From positions 558,001 through 622,000 of the forward strand of contig JARVKI010000002.1 in assembly GCA_036674765.1 (NCBI GenBank): a stretch of 64,000 nt of DNA. Reading direction: 5' to 3'. A model generated the notes under the pieces. It saw only the letters and a program-made list of their open reading frames with translations, made no database searches and was not told where the DNA came from. Source of the DNA: Seiridium cupressi (lineage: Eukaryota; Ascomycota; Sordariomycetes; Amphisphaeriales; Sporocadaceae). This document shows, one piece after another, positions 10,783 to 23,570 of this stretch. The position numbers and the translations under genes are program-made. Numbering within the stretch: the first letter of the stretch is position 1; the number at the start of each line of letters is the position of its first letter.

Positions 10783-11935
10783 ATGGTTCTCAGACCCGTC
10801 TACCGCCCCAACGCAAACATGACCGGCTACCCTCCGTCTGGTCCCCAACCAACCTACTCTCAAGGAGAGTCGGGTCAGCACCCCAACCATAACCAGTGGC
10901 CCGGTTATCCATCGCCAGGGAGCTCGCCTTACCCGCCGCAGCACTCTCCGATGGCCTCACCACCGCCGGGAAGCCAAGCATACTACGGTTCGCCTCAGGG
11001 ATCGCCGTACCTACCGCCTCACAGCCCGGGCTACCAGCCCCCGCCGCAGCCCCAGTACGCCGGTTCTCCGCCTCCGGCTGGGCAGTACCCACCGCCCGGA
11101 TACGGCCCCAACAGTCATCACGGACAGCAGCCGTACTACCCTTCACCTCACCAGCCATCACCATACCAACCGCCGAGCCAGCCACAATATGCGCCCTCGC
11201 CGCAGCCACAGCCAGCTTCTGCGGCTTACCCACCTCAGATCAAGCAGGAGAACAACTTTAATCCCTTTGCGCCTCAGGGGCCTCAGACAGAGGAAGAAAG
11301 AGGATTGATGGGTGCGCTCGCTGGTGGTGCTGCCGGTGCCTTCGCTGGTTCGTAATGCGAAGCTGACAAGTCAAGGTTGAAATGCGACTAACAACTGAGC
11401 AGGACACAAAGTCAACCACGGTTTCCTCGGTGCGCTGGGAGGTGCCTTTGCGGGCCACAAGCTGCAAGACGCCTACAAGGACCACAAGAAGCCCAGCCGG
11501 CCGTCATCGCGTCGGTCGTCTTCATCCTCATCCTCGTCCTCGGACGATGACAAGCACCACAAGCCACAGCCATCCAAGCAATACCATGCACCTCCCCCGC
11601 CGGTGGTGCATGGCACACGGGGCAACTTTTCCCATAGTTCCGCCCGGATCTCTCTCGACAATGATCATGACTTGATTGCCGAATGCGGCGCCATGAATGG
11701 AAGCAGGAAGCTGTCGTCCATCTCTCTCAACCGGCTGTTGACTAATGACGATGGCCACTTCCGCTGGGCCAAGGAAGGTAATTTTGCTGCCAGTGCTCGC
11801 AATGTTCGACTCATCCATGATGGGAAGTTTCTGCAGGCCGAATTGTGCAGCTGTAATGGTTCATGGCGATGGGACCAGATCTGTCTGGACGAGCGGATTG
11901 AGAACTCGGACGGAAACTTGCAAATGCTTTGGTAA
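10783..11935 (+). CDS. Pro-rich, glycine-zipper protein with C-terminal CVNH lectin domain
   Basis: Exons 10783-11347 and 11403-11935, intron 11348-11402 (donor GTTCGT). About 365 residues. The first 150 residues are Pro/Gln/Tyr/Ser-rich low complexity. Next comes a glycine zipper read across the intron (LMGALAGGAAGAFAGHK then FLGALGGAFAGHKLQD), a membrane-inserting or self-associating element. A Ser-rich spacer follows (PSSRRSSSSSSSS). The C-terminal 105 residues match the cyanovirin-N homology fold: GNFSHSSARISL, then LIAECGAMNGS, then the pseudo-repeat half GNFAASARNVRL and LQAELCSCNGSW, ending near the stop. CVNH domains bind mannose-type glycans. The start may instead be ATG 10819 (MTGYPPSGPQ), which also has a good context. 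Confidence 0.82.
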
Positions 11936-12165
11936 TATCTTCTGTCACGATGCTTACTATTCTACTGGGTTATTACGTCGTAAGAGTGTAGCCGCCCCTT
12001 GGTCTGGAATGGGCAACACCTTCGATATTGGGAGAGGGTCCAGCGCCCGGACAGAGAACTGAGTTTAGTCTTATCTTATGCCTTGGTATACAACTTCATT
12101 AAATATTGTACACGCCCATCAACATGATGAATCGCGCAGCCTTTTTCTCCATCTCTAACTAGGAT

Positions 12166-15100
12166 CTACTGCTGCTTCTTCTGCTTAAGCTTCGCCATAA
12201 CGCCCTTCAATGGATTCTTCCCCTTGAACCTCAGGAACGTCGCAAAGTAAACCACCGCAAAGTTGAACACGATAAAGGCACAGACAATGCCGAAATCGCG
12301 CCAAATATTATAGTAATAAACGCTGAAGTTGGACCCAAACTCGTCTCCGCTGTTATATTGGCAGAATTGACACATACCATCAGCGGCCGTCTGCACGTAC
12401 CCGCCAGCCTGCGCGATGTACGACTGCACATACGAGTCACACGTTTGGCCCGGCGGGGCAGAGAAAGTAGCGAACTCGCCTGTGGCACACATCACTGGCT
12501 GATCATGCAGCGAGACGCTCAGGAATGCTTCGAGCAGGTAGTGGAACGGCGTGAGCCAGTACATCCACTCGCGCCAGAAATACGGGAGCTGGGCGGCGGG
12601 CACCACGACGCCGCAGAAGGACACCACAAACAGGAAGAAGAGCGGGACGAGCAAGCTGGCCAGCAGCTCGTTCGGGCTGAAGGCGGCGATAGCCTGGCCG
12701 AAACCGACGTAGTACAGCTCGAAGAGGATGACGCACAGGAAGGTGAAGCCGGAGGAGAAACTCGACATCTTGTACCCAACAACGCCCCACCACCAGCAGT
12801 TGAAGTAGATGCCGCCTGCCACGATGGCATATGGAATCTCCACGAGCACCGCTGCCGTGGTCCACGCGAACCAGCTGTAGATCTTGGCGTTGTTCTCGCG
12901 AGACTGGAAGATGTTTCGCGAGTGGAGGAAGACGGGCTGGAGCTGTTGGATAAGGGGAGGCGAGATCGTCAGGGTCATGAAGATGGAGAAGAGCCGCGAC
13001 TGCATGTCGATGGTGGAGTAGCCGAGCTTGTAGAACGTGAATGTGTTGAAGAGACCGGTGAAGATGTGCAGAATGAATTTGCCCATGATGTAGTTGGGCG
13101 TTCTCCAATAGCTAATGAACGAGCGCTTGACCACTGCCATGGTCTGAGTCGTTAGAGGCATGGCATATTCACGATTATCCTGAACATTCTTCGAGTGCTC
13201 GACATCGCGACGCTTCTCGTTCATCGAGTTGATTTCCTTGGTCTGTTCCTCGTAGTGCTTCGACTTGAGCCACACATCGCCCCAGTCTTGACCCTTGTAA
13301 TCAGGGTCGCCAGCGCCGATGGTCTCGAGCATCCATTCGGCCGGGTTGGCGTCAGGTGGGCACTTGTGGCCACCGTTGCCCTCGAAGTACTTGATGAGCT
13401 TCTGGCTGTCTTTTCCGAGCTCGCCGGCGTATACAACACGACCGCCCGACTTGAGCAGAATGAGCTCATCGAAGTGCTCAAACAGTACGGCGGAAGGCTG
13501 ATGGATTGTGCACAGGATGGCCTGACCGGCATCAGCCAGCTTACGGAGAAATCGGACAATGTTGAAAGCAGCGCCCGAGTCAAGGCCAGAGGTGGGTTCG
13601 TCCAAAAACATAAGCAACTCGGGCTTGGATGCAAGCTCAACACCAATGGTAAGTCGTTTGCGCTGTTCTTGATTTAGTCCTTCTCCCACATTGCCGATGG
13701 TCGCACCAGCAATGTCTTGCATTTCGAGAAGCTCGATGATGGTCTCGCAGTAGGCGTACTTCTCCTTCTTGGAGACCTCTCTGGGTTGGCGCAAGAGTGC
13801 AGAGAATTGTAGGGCTTCCCGTACGGTGGCGGTAGGCTCGTGGATGTCCATTTGCTCTGCGAAGCCGGTGGCTCGTTGGAAAGATTTCGGAAGTGGCCTG
13901 CCGTCGACAAGGAAGTCACCTGTAATGACGCCAAAGCTGATCCTATAAGTCATGTTAGTTTCCTTGTATACTAGGACGGGGCCGTCTGTAGCTACTCACC
14001 TCTGAGCCAGAGTATTCAGAAGAGTCGTTTTACCAGCGCCTATGCAAAATTAGTTTCACAAGCTAGTTAGAAGGCCGGGTAGCAGACTGACCGGATGCAC
14101 CCATGAGAGCAGTCAATTTACCAGGTCGGACAAAGCCTTGAACCTGGTCTAGCAACTTCCTCTCGCCGCCACCAAAGGGAATAGTATAATTCACATCCTG
14201 GAAGGTGAAAATTGTCTCGTTGCCCGCAACATTCTTCATAGCCTGCTTGTCTTTCTCATCCTGTTCTTTAGCATGGTCTTTCACGACATCGGTCTGCGTA
14301 GATGAGCCTGATTCCTCGTCTCCGTCGCCCTTCGCCCTCCCGCCAGTTTCGATGGTCTTCTGCAAGGCCTTGGGGACCTGACCTCGCTTGTAGACAGTAA
14401 CGGCCGCGCCTCCAGCATTGGGCTTCATCATTTCCATGCCAATCATGGAGATCACCAGGAAGAAGAAGAAGAAGGCCCACAAAAACCCGAAGTTGCGCCA
14501 AAGATGACCTCGGGAGTAACTGAAGGATTCCTCAATGTACGACGATCCAGAAACGGATGTTGATCCCGGGGTCGAGCCTGCTAGCGCGCATGACTGATAC
14601 TGTGGTGAAGCATCAGGGCCCTGGGGGACGAGGTATGGAGTAACACAAGGCAGATTTAAGTCATAAAACTCGTTGGCCATGAGACATTCAAAGCCATATT
14701 GAATCCAGTTGATCCAACGCAACCAGCCGAACCAAGGTCGCATACTCGACGGCGGAATCAGATAGCCTGTGTAGACAACTAGGATTTGAATTGCAACACC
14801 GGTGACCTTGGTTGCATCATCCAAGGTCTTGAATATCGCCGAGATGGCACGGAAGAATGCATACGTCACCATGGTGACAAGCCATAAGATCAAAATCGAG
14901 ATGAAGAACTGTGAAGGAGTCGCAGCAAGTCCAGCCATCCAGTATATGATGACATCGAACAGGATGACTTGTATGAGAACCAGGGGAATATCGACCAATG
15001 TCTGCGCTACAGCATAGGCAGATGGTCTGTAGAACGAGAAGTTCTTGTGCTTGAGCAAGATGGGCTTTGATTCAAAGGCAGCAGTCTGCTCAGCCAAGGC

Positions 15101-17175
15101 CAACAGCGCGTTGAAGAGGAGGATGAAGAAGAGAACACCACCACGAGTGAAGGCACCCGTACTGTTGTCAGGCAAATTGTAGAAGAGAGAGCCGACGATG
15201 AGGCCTTGGAACACAATGCCGCCCCATTTTCCATACAACGAAGCTTTGTCGCCTATCGTCACGAGTAATTGACGCTGAGCCAATGCGAAAACTTGTTGAT
15301 GGAACGGAATAGTGTAGTTCTTTTTCTTGTTCTTTTTGGAGCGGTTTTCGGCTCGTGATTGCATCTGCTCCTCGAGCTGGGATTCGAAATCTCGGATATC
15401 CTCTAGGTTCTTCTGGTATGCATCGGACTTCTTGTAAACGGCGGCAAAGTCCTCTGCGGATCGCGGGATACGATCTTCCCATCCTGATCGAATACTGCGC
15501 TCGAACGGATCAGTCACGGACGTGAGGAAATCGGCAGTAGTCCAACGATCTGGACAGTCGAAGCCGAGATCCATGAAATACTTCTTAGCGTGGTCGGACG
15601 AGCCATAGTACAAGCATTGGCCTTGATCAATGAGTAACACCTTATCCACCAAGTTGTATAAACTCTCTCCAGCTTGGTAAAGACTGACGGCAGTCGACAC
15701 TGAGGCCATGTTGGTGAGTGTCCTGAGAGACTGAACACTACAGCACCTAGTCAGTATTTGCTTTTTCTAACATGCTTGATGAGTTGTCGGGAGTTAAAAC
15801 CCATGTTCCAAGAGCAGCAACGCTGAAGCAGGAATCGGCAAACTCCTAAAACAAGCTATACGGGGCATGAAATAACTCACTACTCGACCGCGGTTGATGC
15901 ATCCAACCCCTTGCTGGAATTGTCCCAACCTTGTACACTAGCTCGCGTAATGAGTGCTTCGGCAATACTCACACGTTTGCGCTCGCCGCCAGAGACTCCG
16001 CGCACGTATTCGTTTCCGACCTTGGTATCCATCGTATGCTCAATCCACAGCAATTTGGCGGCCACCCGTAAGAATTCCTCTACATAATCGTTTCGGCTTT
16101 CGCCATCCAGTCGAGATTCTTTACCGGGGGTACGGGTGCGGAGCGCAAAGGTCAATGTGCGTTTCACAGATAATGTCGCGTAGTGCAGATCGTCCTCGGG
16201 GTTGTAGATGATCTCACCCCTGAAATCCTTTGCCATTCTCTCGGCATCGGTTCCTCCATACGTGACATCCCCAAGGACGTCCTGGAATCCAGCTCTTTGA
16301 TTGCAGAAAGCCTTGAGAAATGTTGTGCAGCCACTTCCTGGCCTTCCTAGTACAAGCAGCATCTCACCAGGTCGCACGCAGCCATCGAAATGGCTGATCA
16401 GCTCTCTCACAGGCGGTTTTGCGGTAGCAGCTTTGGGACCTTTTGTAACCAGGTTTTTCAAGAATCGTGGCAACCCTAGGAAGATGTCGCCAACTGTTGG
16501 CTGAAGACTGGCTCCCAGGCCCACGCCCTTGACTGTCAGGTCGCGGAAGATGACACCGGAGTGGCGTGTCTTCTCTTCTTCGCTCTGCGCCTGACGCTTC
16601 TGGCCAAACAAGCGCGACATGAGCCGCTCGATCTCGTGGTCCTCCTCTGATGTCTCCGCATGCGACGTTCGGCGGCGCGAAAGCACCCTGAATAGATCCT
16701 CTTCGCTCCTTATTGTGCTGCGACTCTGCCCCAACGGTGGCCGGGTTTCAGTGGCTGTCTTAATTTCTTCGAACCGAGGCTCTGTTTCGGTGTCAGGGTC
16801 GCCCGCAGATCCTGCCAAAACGTCGCGGCTCTCCTTGGATACATCGTGTTCATGATCGTTGGTTTGAGCCGCAATGGTCTTTTCCGAGACTGGTATACTA
16901 GAAGTCCTACTGACTGACGACTCAGCCGGTGCCGCCGCTGTCCTAGTATCGAATGGGCCGGGAGCCGCTGCAAAGTACGAGCCCATTCCTCTGCCAGTCT
17001 GGGTAGGAGTTGGCGCCTCAGCTTCATTGGAATGTGCTGCTGGGGCCGACACGTTCGACACGGCGCCGAGAGGGATGTCACGGCCTGGTAACGGATGCTG
17101 GAAAGGCACGATCGACGCAGGGGTTTCCGGAAAGCCCCCTGGCACATCCGTGTCCGCGGGAGTTGGCCTGTCCAT
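12166..17175 (-). CDS. PDR-type (ABC-G) full-length ABC transporter
   Basis: Four exons: 17175-15881, 15737-14092, 14039-14000 and 13942-12166; introns 15880-15738, 14091-14040 and 13999-13943. The product is 1585 residues in the reverse order (NBD-TMD) x2. NBD1 has the degenerate fungal Walker A GRPGSGCTTF, signature VSGGERKR and GWDNSSKGLDAST. NBD2 has canonical Walker A GASGAGKTTLL (spread over the 40-nt exon and its neighbours), Walker B LLMFLDEPTSGLDS and a signature replaced by LNQEQRKRLTIG. Six-helix membrane domains follow each NBD, with a large Cys-containing loop before the last helix. The first 150 residues are Ser/Thr/Pro-rich and probably disordered. The family exports drugs, antifungals and metabolites across the plasma membrane; the substrate cannot be told. 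No metabolite genes adjoin it. Confidence 0.95.
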
Positions 17176-19803
17176 CTTGACGTGTTCCGCGAGGTGTCAG
17201 TGTCTTCGCCCTAGGTGAGACCTGGGACTGGTGAACTAAGCGTCGATTACTCTAGCTTTTAAGACAGATAACCTTGAGAGAGGGACTTTGGGATGTCACT
17301 ACGGCGAGCAGAGTGATAGTAAATATACTTTATAATATTATCATTAATGAACACAACAAAGACAAGCGGTCATCGACACAGTGACCACCATTGGTAATCT
17401 GATGGTATGTGGATAAGCCTTAAAGTTGCGACTTCCGAAATTCTCGGTCTCAAAGCAGTCCGAAGTGTCCGTTAAATCCATGGGGTCTAAAGGACAAGAA
17501 AATCTGACATTGAGTCAAGCCGTGGATCCAAATCATACAATCGGCACGATATCAGCCATAACTTGCTCGAAAAAGGCCATAGTGTTGATGTCACTGGTGC
17601 GAAAGCGCGTAGCACACATGGAGTCAATGATGCAATGCATTTGCGTCTAGATGGTAGGCGCCGTTTAGCGCGTCCATAGCGCCATGTCAACAGGGATTGG
17701 ATTTGTTCCTGCCGCTCCCGTTGTCTTCTGTCCCTTCGGCACGTGTGATTCGCATTGCAAAAAACATTTCTATTATCGACTGTTCAAAGTATATAACATA
17801 CTCTCTGTCCTGATGCAAATGACTTGCTTGCATGAGCATTCGCATCTGGTCTGTACATCAGTAAAAAAGACGAGTTGATTTCATGTGGGGCAACCATCGC
17901 AAGTACTTTAGCTCCCTTTAGTGTTCAACCTTTAAAATTTGTTGGCAGTGATGGCAGCATAATGGCGGCGCCTGAGCAGGTAGTCAGGTTACATGCAATT
18001 TGGTTGGAACAATCGTGTATGTATGAGACTACAGTTTCAGTCAATTATCTAGAACTCCGACCTTTACAGCCATTGATCTGACGAAGAAAGAAATTTCGAT
18101 CTCTGATCCTTGATGCGGCTTGCGAATTTGGCATCCTGGCATACAGCCTGGCACGTACGGTGAAAGGCTATGCAACGGGGTGATTCTATGCGCTACACCA
18201 CATGCAAGTATATTATCCGATGGATCACTCCGGCCCGAGTAAGTCGGTACCTCAAACCGCCCAGCAAGATGCAATAGATAGATGTGATTGGAAGATACCG
18301 GAAATACTGGCGCTCGGACGAAAGCAGAATGCGACGGCTAATAAACAGTCCTCGCACGTGCCTCAAAGTCGATCAAAGTCTCACAACAGGTCGTTTGCGA
18401 AACATACTAACGGTTAGATATGATGTCTAGTGGTGTGCCATGATCTTGACATATGGAGGCTCAGACAGTGGTAGCCACAGTAATTGGCGCAGTCCCACAG
18501 GCTTAATCGCACTTCAACATAGCTATTGTAAACCCATAGACTTACTCGGTGCAGTTAGTTGCTGTGTCTTGTTAGACTATTACTTTTCCACATATTACCA
18601 TATCTCACACTCACTGTAGATCATATTTCATCTGATGTGATTTGACTAACTTCCAATTGTTCTACCTTAGATGAGCCGATTCGAATGGCCCGTACTTGTC
18701 AAGAACGACATAAGTTTTGTAAACGAGATGCGATATTATACTAATGGACGAATCTGCTAATTGTATCGTCTCGAGTCTCATGGCGGGGTCTCGATCAATG
18801 CGATTTCATTAATTGACGAAGAAGCGCAGGCTCAAGCATGAAACTGAATGGGAAACTATCAATATTCCTGACAGGCGCAAGAAGAATTCGGAATGGCAGT
18901 TGTTCGCAATTTATGGAAACCAATTATGAACTATAATTGTATGAAGTCCAGGCCCATAGCTACCGAGATGAACAGTTGGTGTATCAGTTCTGGTGGCTCA
19001 CGTCACTAATCTTTTTGACTGCTTCGGAGTGCCAATTGTACAGGACGAGATGCACAGACATCTGCATGAGAGTTTGGCCGCTGATGATTCCCAAGAGTCG
19101 TAGCGATTGTTCACTACGAGAACTGACGCCAGGTTTTTGATGTGCTGTATTTGCTCCTTTCATACCACAATGTAGCTCTTAAAGCACTCAAGCCTAGACT
19201 ACCCTGACTAGCGACCTGTCAGAGTCTCCCAATATTGTTTAACGACCTGTGTGGTTGAAAGACATTGATCTAGCGATAATCTGCTCACCTATCGCATCGG
19301 TGGGGCCGATAGTAATTAACGAGCTTACAGGTGCAACATAGCTCAGAGCTGCGGGTAGGCAACTCGTTTAAAACAGTACCTAGGCTTTCATTGCAGGACA
19401 GTTGCGCCATATACTTTGTAAGTCAACAGGCAAGCTCGCACGGGACACTGCGTTATGATGATGGACAGCCAAGTCTTGGTGGTCCCACTCGTGTTATCTA
19501 TCACCTGGCGTAGTCTCGCTCATTTTCTCGCTCTTTACTCTCAACCCATACACTCTGTAATCGGCATTCAGTGCCTGAAAGTTCGGATAATTGGACATGA
19601 TGGAAATCGGAAGATTGATCACACCATGTAAATGGCGCAGAGATCGGAAAGTCCCCGGTAGTTCAGCGTCTGTTACCGTGTATACGATTCATGGTGGTCC
19701 CTCCAAGCGGGGTAGATAGGAGATAACGGCTCGGCTTGACCTTCTGCCCAAGACCTAAACAGCTTCACTAATCCTCATTTAGCAAACCTGCTATAGTAAC
19801 CTT

Positions 19804-19837
19804 TCCAAGTCCCGTATCCAAGTCCCATCCAAGTCCC
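19804..19837. repeat. three copies of TCCAAGTCCC
   Basis: The 10-mer TCCAAGTCCC is repeated at 19804, 19817 and 19828 with 1-3 nt spacers, in the asparaginase upstream region. Function unknown. Confidence 0.7.
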
Positions 19838-20244
19838 AGCCCGCTGGAGCCGAGACCATAGTACATGAACCTAGTCAGTCTGGAGTATTTCGGTCTGTCA
19901 GGCCGATGACTATTGTTAAGAATTCAACCACAACCCAACGTTAGAGCTATATGAACATATGAGCAACATCATCCTATCATTAGCTTGGTGGGTCTTCCGG
20001 GACGTACCGATTTGAGCTGTATTCAGAAGACCAGCCCGTCTTTTAAGCCCAGGAACATGTTCGAATCATTGCGATATCGCCTTGTTCACCCATGTCGACT
20101 CAGACGACTTGGTCTTGGCATACATGAAAGTTACCTAGTCCCTTGTTAGCCTTATCTTGATCCCCAGGTCCTCTTTCTGCGCGCCAAAAGAACATCTAAT
20201 TGCCGTTGGTAAGCATACATGTAGTAATGACTAGGTAGAGAAAA

Positions 20245-20255
20245 TATATATATAA
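20245..20255 (+). promoter_or_regulatory. TATA box of asparaginase gene
   Basis: TATATATATAA lies 73-83 bp before the ATG at 20328, followed by a pyrimidine-rich CCCTTCTCTTACG tract. Confidence 0.55.
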
Positions 20256-20327
20256 TCCCTTCTCTTACGCTCGTTCAGCTGTGGCATGCTCGGACTAACC
20301 CCCAATCATCCTTCCCCGGTTTACACC

Positions 20328-21425
20328 ATGCCCTCCCTCAACAGTCTGGTTCTCCTCGCTGCATCGGCGGCCGTTGTAGTTGCCTCGCCTATCTTGCCAC
20401 CAACTACACATCTTGTGGTCCGAGATGATACCTCATACAATGCAAGTCTCCCAAATATCACCATCTTCGCCACTGGCGGCACCATCGCCGGAAGCGCCAG
20501 CAGCCAGGACCAGACCACAGGGTATCAAGCAGGTGCTCTGGGCGTTCAGGTGCTCATAGACGCGGTTCCAGAAATCCTAAATGTGTCGAACGTTGTGGGG
20601 GTACAAGTCGCCAATGTGGACTCTGGCAATATCACACCCGATATCTTGTTGAACTTGACACACCAAGTTCAGCAGGCACTTGATGATGAATACTGCCAGG
20701 GTGTTGTTATCACCCATGGAACAGACACCCTGGAAGAGAGTGCCTTCTTCCTCGACATGACAGTACGCTCCGAGAAGCCTGTGGTCGTCGTTGGTGCCAT
20801 GCGGCCCGCTACAGCCATCAGTGCGGACGGTCCGATCAACTTGCTCGAGGCCGTGACCTTGGCAGCAGATCCCGATGCTCGCGGACGAGGAACAATGATT
20901 GTCCTAAATGACCGTATTGCGTCCGCGTATTGGACAACCAAGACAAACGCAAATGCCCTCGACACGTTCAAGGCTTACGAGCAAGGGTACTTGGGCTATT
21001 TCATCAACATCAAGCCCATCTTCTATTCGACTCCGAGCACTCCCCTCGGCAAGGAATATTTCGACGTGACAAATACCGTAAAGCTACCTCAAGTTGATGT
21101 GCTTTATGGCTACCAGGGACTTAACCCAGCCCTTGCAACTGCTGCCGTGGCAAGCGGTGCCAAGGGTTTGGTGCTTGCGGGTATGGGAGCCGGTGGGTGG
21201 ACGGATCCTGGCAGGGAAGTGATTGAACAACTTGTGGCGGATAATGGAACTGCGGTGGTCTTCTCCCGCCGCACGATGGACGGATATGTCGAGCCTAATG
21301 ACTCTGCAGGATTGGGCGGAGGATTTCTCAACCCCCAGAAAGCGCGTATCTCGCTCCAGCTCGCGTTGGATGCAGGATACAGCAAAGAACAGATGGAGAC
21401 GCTGTTTGAATTCGCTTCATTATAA
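20328..21425 (+). CDS. secreted L-asparaginase (type II)
   Basis: Intronless, 365 residues from ATG 20328. This start gives a clean signal peptide (MPSLNSLVLLAASAAVVVAS); in-frame ATG 20286 would add 14 residues in front of it. Two signature regions of the asparaginase/glutaminase family are present: IFATGGTIAGSAS with the first catalytic Thr, and VVITHGTDTLEESAFF with the second Thr-Asp pair; the Lys partner lies further on in the VVVVGAMRPA region context. Several N-glycosylation sites (NAS, NIT, NVS, NLT) fit secretion. It should hydrolyse extracellular asparagine to aspartate and ammonia for nitrogen acquisition. Its 3' end faces the metallo-hydrolase gene with about 250 bp between. Confidence 0.93.
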   Translation: MPSLNSLVLLAASAAVVVASPILPPTTHLVVRDDTSYNASLPNITIFATGGTIAGSASSQDQTTGYQAGALGVQVLIDAVPEILNVSNVVGVQVANVDSGNITPDILLNLTHQVQQALDDEYCQGVVITHGTDTLEESAFFLDMTVRSEKPVVVVGAMRPATAISADGPINLLEAVTLAADPDARGRGTMIVLNDRIASAYWTTKTNANALDTFKAYEQGYLGYFINIKPIFYSTPSTPLGKEYFDVTNTVKLPQVDVLYGYQGLNPALATAAVASGAKGLVLAGMGAGGWTDPGREVIEQLVADNGTAVVFSRRTMDGYVEPNDSAGLGGGFLNPQKARISLQLALDAGYSKEQMETLFEFASL

Positions 21426-21672
21426 TGAGAAATTTAACAAGGCTATATATTGATGATTAATTGAAACAAATAATCCAGGCATTACGATTTCCGATTATTG
21501 CAGGCTGGCTTGATTTATACAATATAGTCGTGCGAGCCAGGCCAGATGCGTTCTTTGTCGAAGACTGTAATCAGGGGTTCCCAAACGCTATCCTGAGTTT
21601 CATGTTCAATCTAACCGCAATTTTAGACTCGGAGACAAGATAAGTTTATGCATTCAGGAGTATAGTACAGCC

Positions 21673-22871
21673 TCATTGAGCCGCAACCGCCATACTCAAG
21701 TCCTTCAAAAAAGCCCAATGCGTCTGCTCACGCCAGCCCCTAGCTTTCCATTCATTTGCAGATGATGGAAACAAGTCAACGACTCCTCTTATAGAGTCAT
21801 CATGGGCAAATATGAAGAATACATTGTCTTGAACATCCGCAGTCTGTGCTTTCTTAACAGTGTCCGTCGCGACTGCTACGTCCTCCGCTAGTTGTGTGTC
21901 AAAGAATGGTTCGTCCGCCTTTCGGCCTCGCTTGATATTCAGCTTCCTGAACGCGTCTCCTCCCGGGCAGGTTGACATTCGCGCACGCAGCGCGTCTGGT
22001 ATGGGGAAGTTCACTGTATCCGGGATTGGATTATGCGGCGTGGGCCGCATCTCGCCGCCATGATGGCACAGGTCCCCACCCATGAAAATGAACGTGTCCG
22101 GGTTCTGGCTGGTTCTAGCAAGGCCAGCGAGATGGCCAACGGCATGCCCCGGTGTGTCCAAGAGGTAGAAAGATCCATCACCAAAAAAGTCGAAGGCACG
22201 GAAGGCTCCAGTTTGGAAGGTCGGAGAGTTCTCATATGTTATCTCACGTAACTCTCGGTTTCTAAGAGTCCTTGTTAGCGCTCTTTACTTTTGAGTTTTG
22301 AGACCGTAGGAGCGCAGATCTTACTTCCAGTAGCTCTCATGCACAGGAGAATCCGGATTGGTCGGGAAACCCCTGCCAAATTTCTCTTTGAACCCTGGCC
22401 CAACCACCAATTCAGTCGAATCAGGAAACGTCGATATATCTCCAATATGATCGAGGTGGAAATGACTTGGTGACATTAGCTTGACCGTTACCACCGTTGC
22501 AGCACTTGCAAAGAAACGAACCTCCAGACAACACTTTCAATATCCCCGGGATTAATCCCATTATCTTTGAGCACCTCCGCCACATTCTTTTCTACACGCA
22601 ATTCCCAGCCACCGTCTTTGATGCTCTTCTGGATCGATGGTGTATAGGTCCCGATATCCTTGGGCACACCAAGATCAAACAAGACTTTCTGGCCCGCGGA
22701 GCTTTCCACCAAGAACGACCATGTTGGCAGGCCGTTGACTTCGTCAAATCCGTCAACCGGTGGTCCCATGAGAAACTCTACTTTCATCTTCGAGAATCTG
22801 AGGGTAGAATCGATAATGGATACTTTGGCCGTTGCCCCAGACGGGACATTGAAAAGTGGCTTTTGTGTCAT
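21673..22871 (-). CDS. metallo-beta-lactamase-fold hydrolase (AHL-lactonase-like)
   Basis: Exons 22871-22522, 22465-22325 and 22261-21673, introns 22521-22466 and 22324-22262; 359 residues. The first metal motif HFHLDHIGD is assembled across intron 1 (AG|T CAT), further ligands lie in LLDTPGHAVGH and FIMGGD-like FIFMGGDLCHHGGE, and a late His occurs in FIFAHDDS. The layout (HxHxDH, then H, D, H) is that of the dinuclear zinc MBL superfamily, closest in style to fungal lactonase/hydrolase members; the substrate is not assigned. The longer open frame begins with a GTG at 22913, so ATG 22871 (MTQKPLFNVPSG) is chosen. Divergent partner of the alpha/beta hydrolase. Confidence 0.85.
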
Positions 22872-23570
22872 GTCGTAAAATGGCCAGACCTGGCTTGTTC
22901 TCGAATCAATCACTCTAGAAAACGAAACAAAACCTATGTTGAATCGATTCTTTTGTATGCGTGCCTATGTGTGCTTAGGCAGGCAATGACGAGTCTAGAA
23001 TGCATCACGTCATAATAACGGCCCCGCACCTCGTTCAAGAACGGGACTCCGCATGGAATTCCGCTGTAGTACAAATTGTCCACGGAGATGGAGGGAAATG
23101 AATTCACCTATGTTTAAAAAATATCATCATCAGGGGTCAATCGAATCCAGTGAGATAGCGATACGGAGTCGCTGGTCGCACGTGCGATCTCACGCCAGAC
23201 ACATTAACCTAGAGCAGTTAGCCACAAGCTGAGCTAGCCCCGTTATGCACCATTACATCGGCTCATGCTAATGGGTTATGGTCGGCTTCTGGCAGCACAG
23301 AGTCCTTACCCCGAACCTGCAGTGTGATGATAAGCATTTCATCAGCTGCAAACACTTCCTGGTATTGGATTACCTCTCTAGTGATCCACGCATAAACTAG
23401 CAGTACGACTAAGGATGAAGTCGTCAGTTATGATAGAATGTTAGTTACTGAATGCACGCATCGTTATGCTATGGGTATATTTGAAGACTGCTCTCAAAGT
23501 GAAGTCTTCAGTCATCTCATGCCTGAAGAATCATATTAACAAGCCTCCAAAGTCTTACCCACTGATCAAA
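22872..23570. other. divergent promoter between two hydrolase genes
   Basis: About 700 bp between the starts of the MBL-fold gene (-) and the alpha/beta hydrolase gene (+). No gene seen inside. Shared control of the two genes is possible but not shown. Confidence 0.5.

Larger units (their letters stand above)
17176..20327. other. long gene-poor intergenic region (3.1 kb)
   Basis: Between the divergent starts of the ABC transporter and the asparaginase. The base composition is AT-leaning, and only short ORFs without protein character occur. A ninefold-base unit TCCAAGTCCC appears three times at 19804-19837, and TATA elements sit near both ends. I see no transposon protein, tRNA or recognisable RNA. 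It may hold long-range upstream regulation or decayed sequence. Confidence 0.45.

Noticed and set aside
12358..13155. Long open frames (up to 265 codons) opposite the ABC transporter's last exon
   Set aside because: They are shadows of a GC-rich coding exon; they have no domain and the sense strand encodes a complete transporter half.
22872..22913. Extending the MBL-fold protein to the start at 22913
   Set aside because: That codon is GTG; the ATG at 22871 has a good context and gives a normal N terminus.
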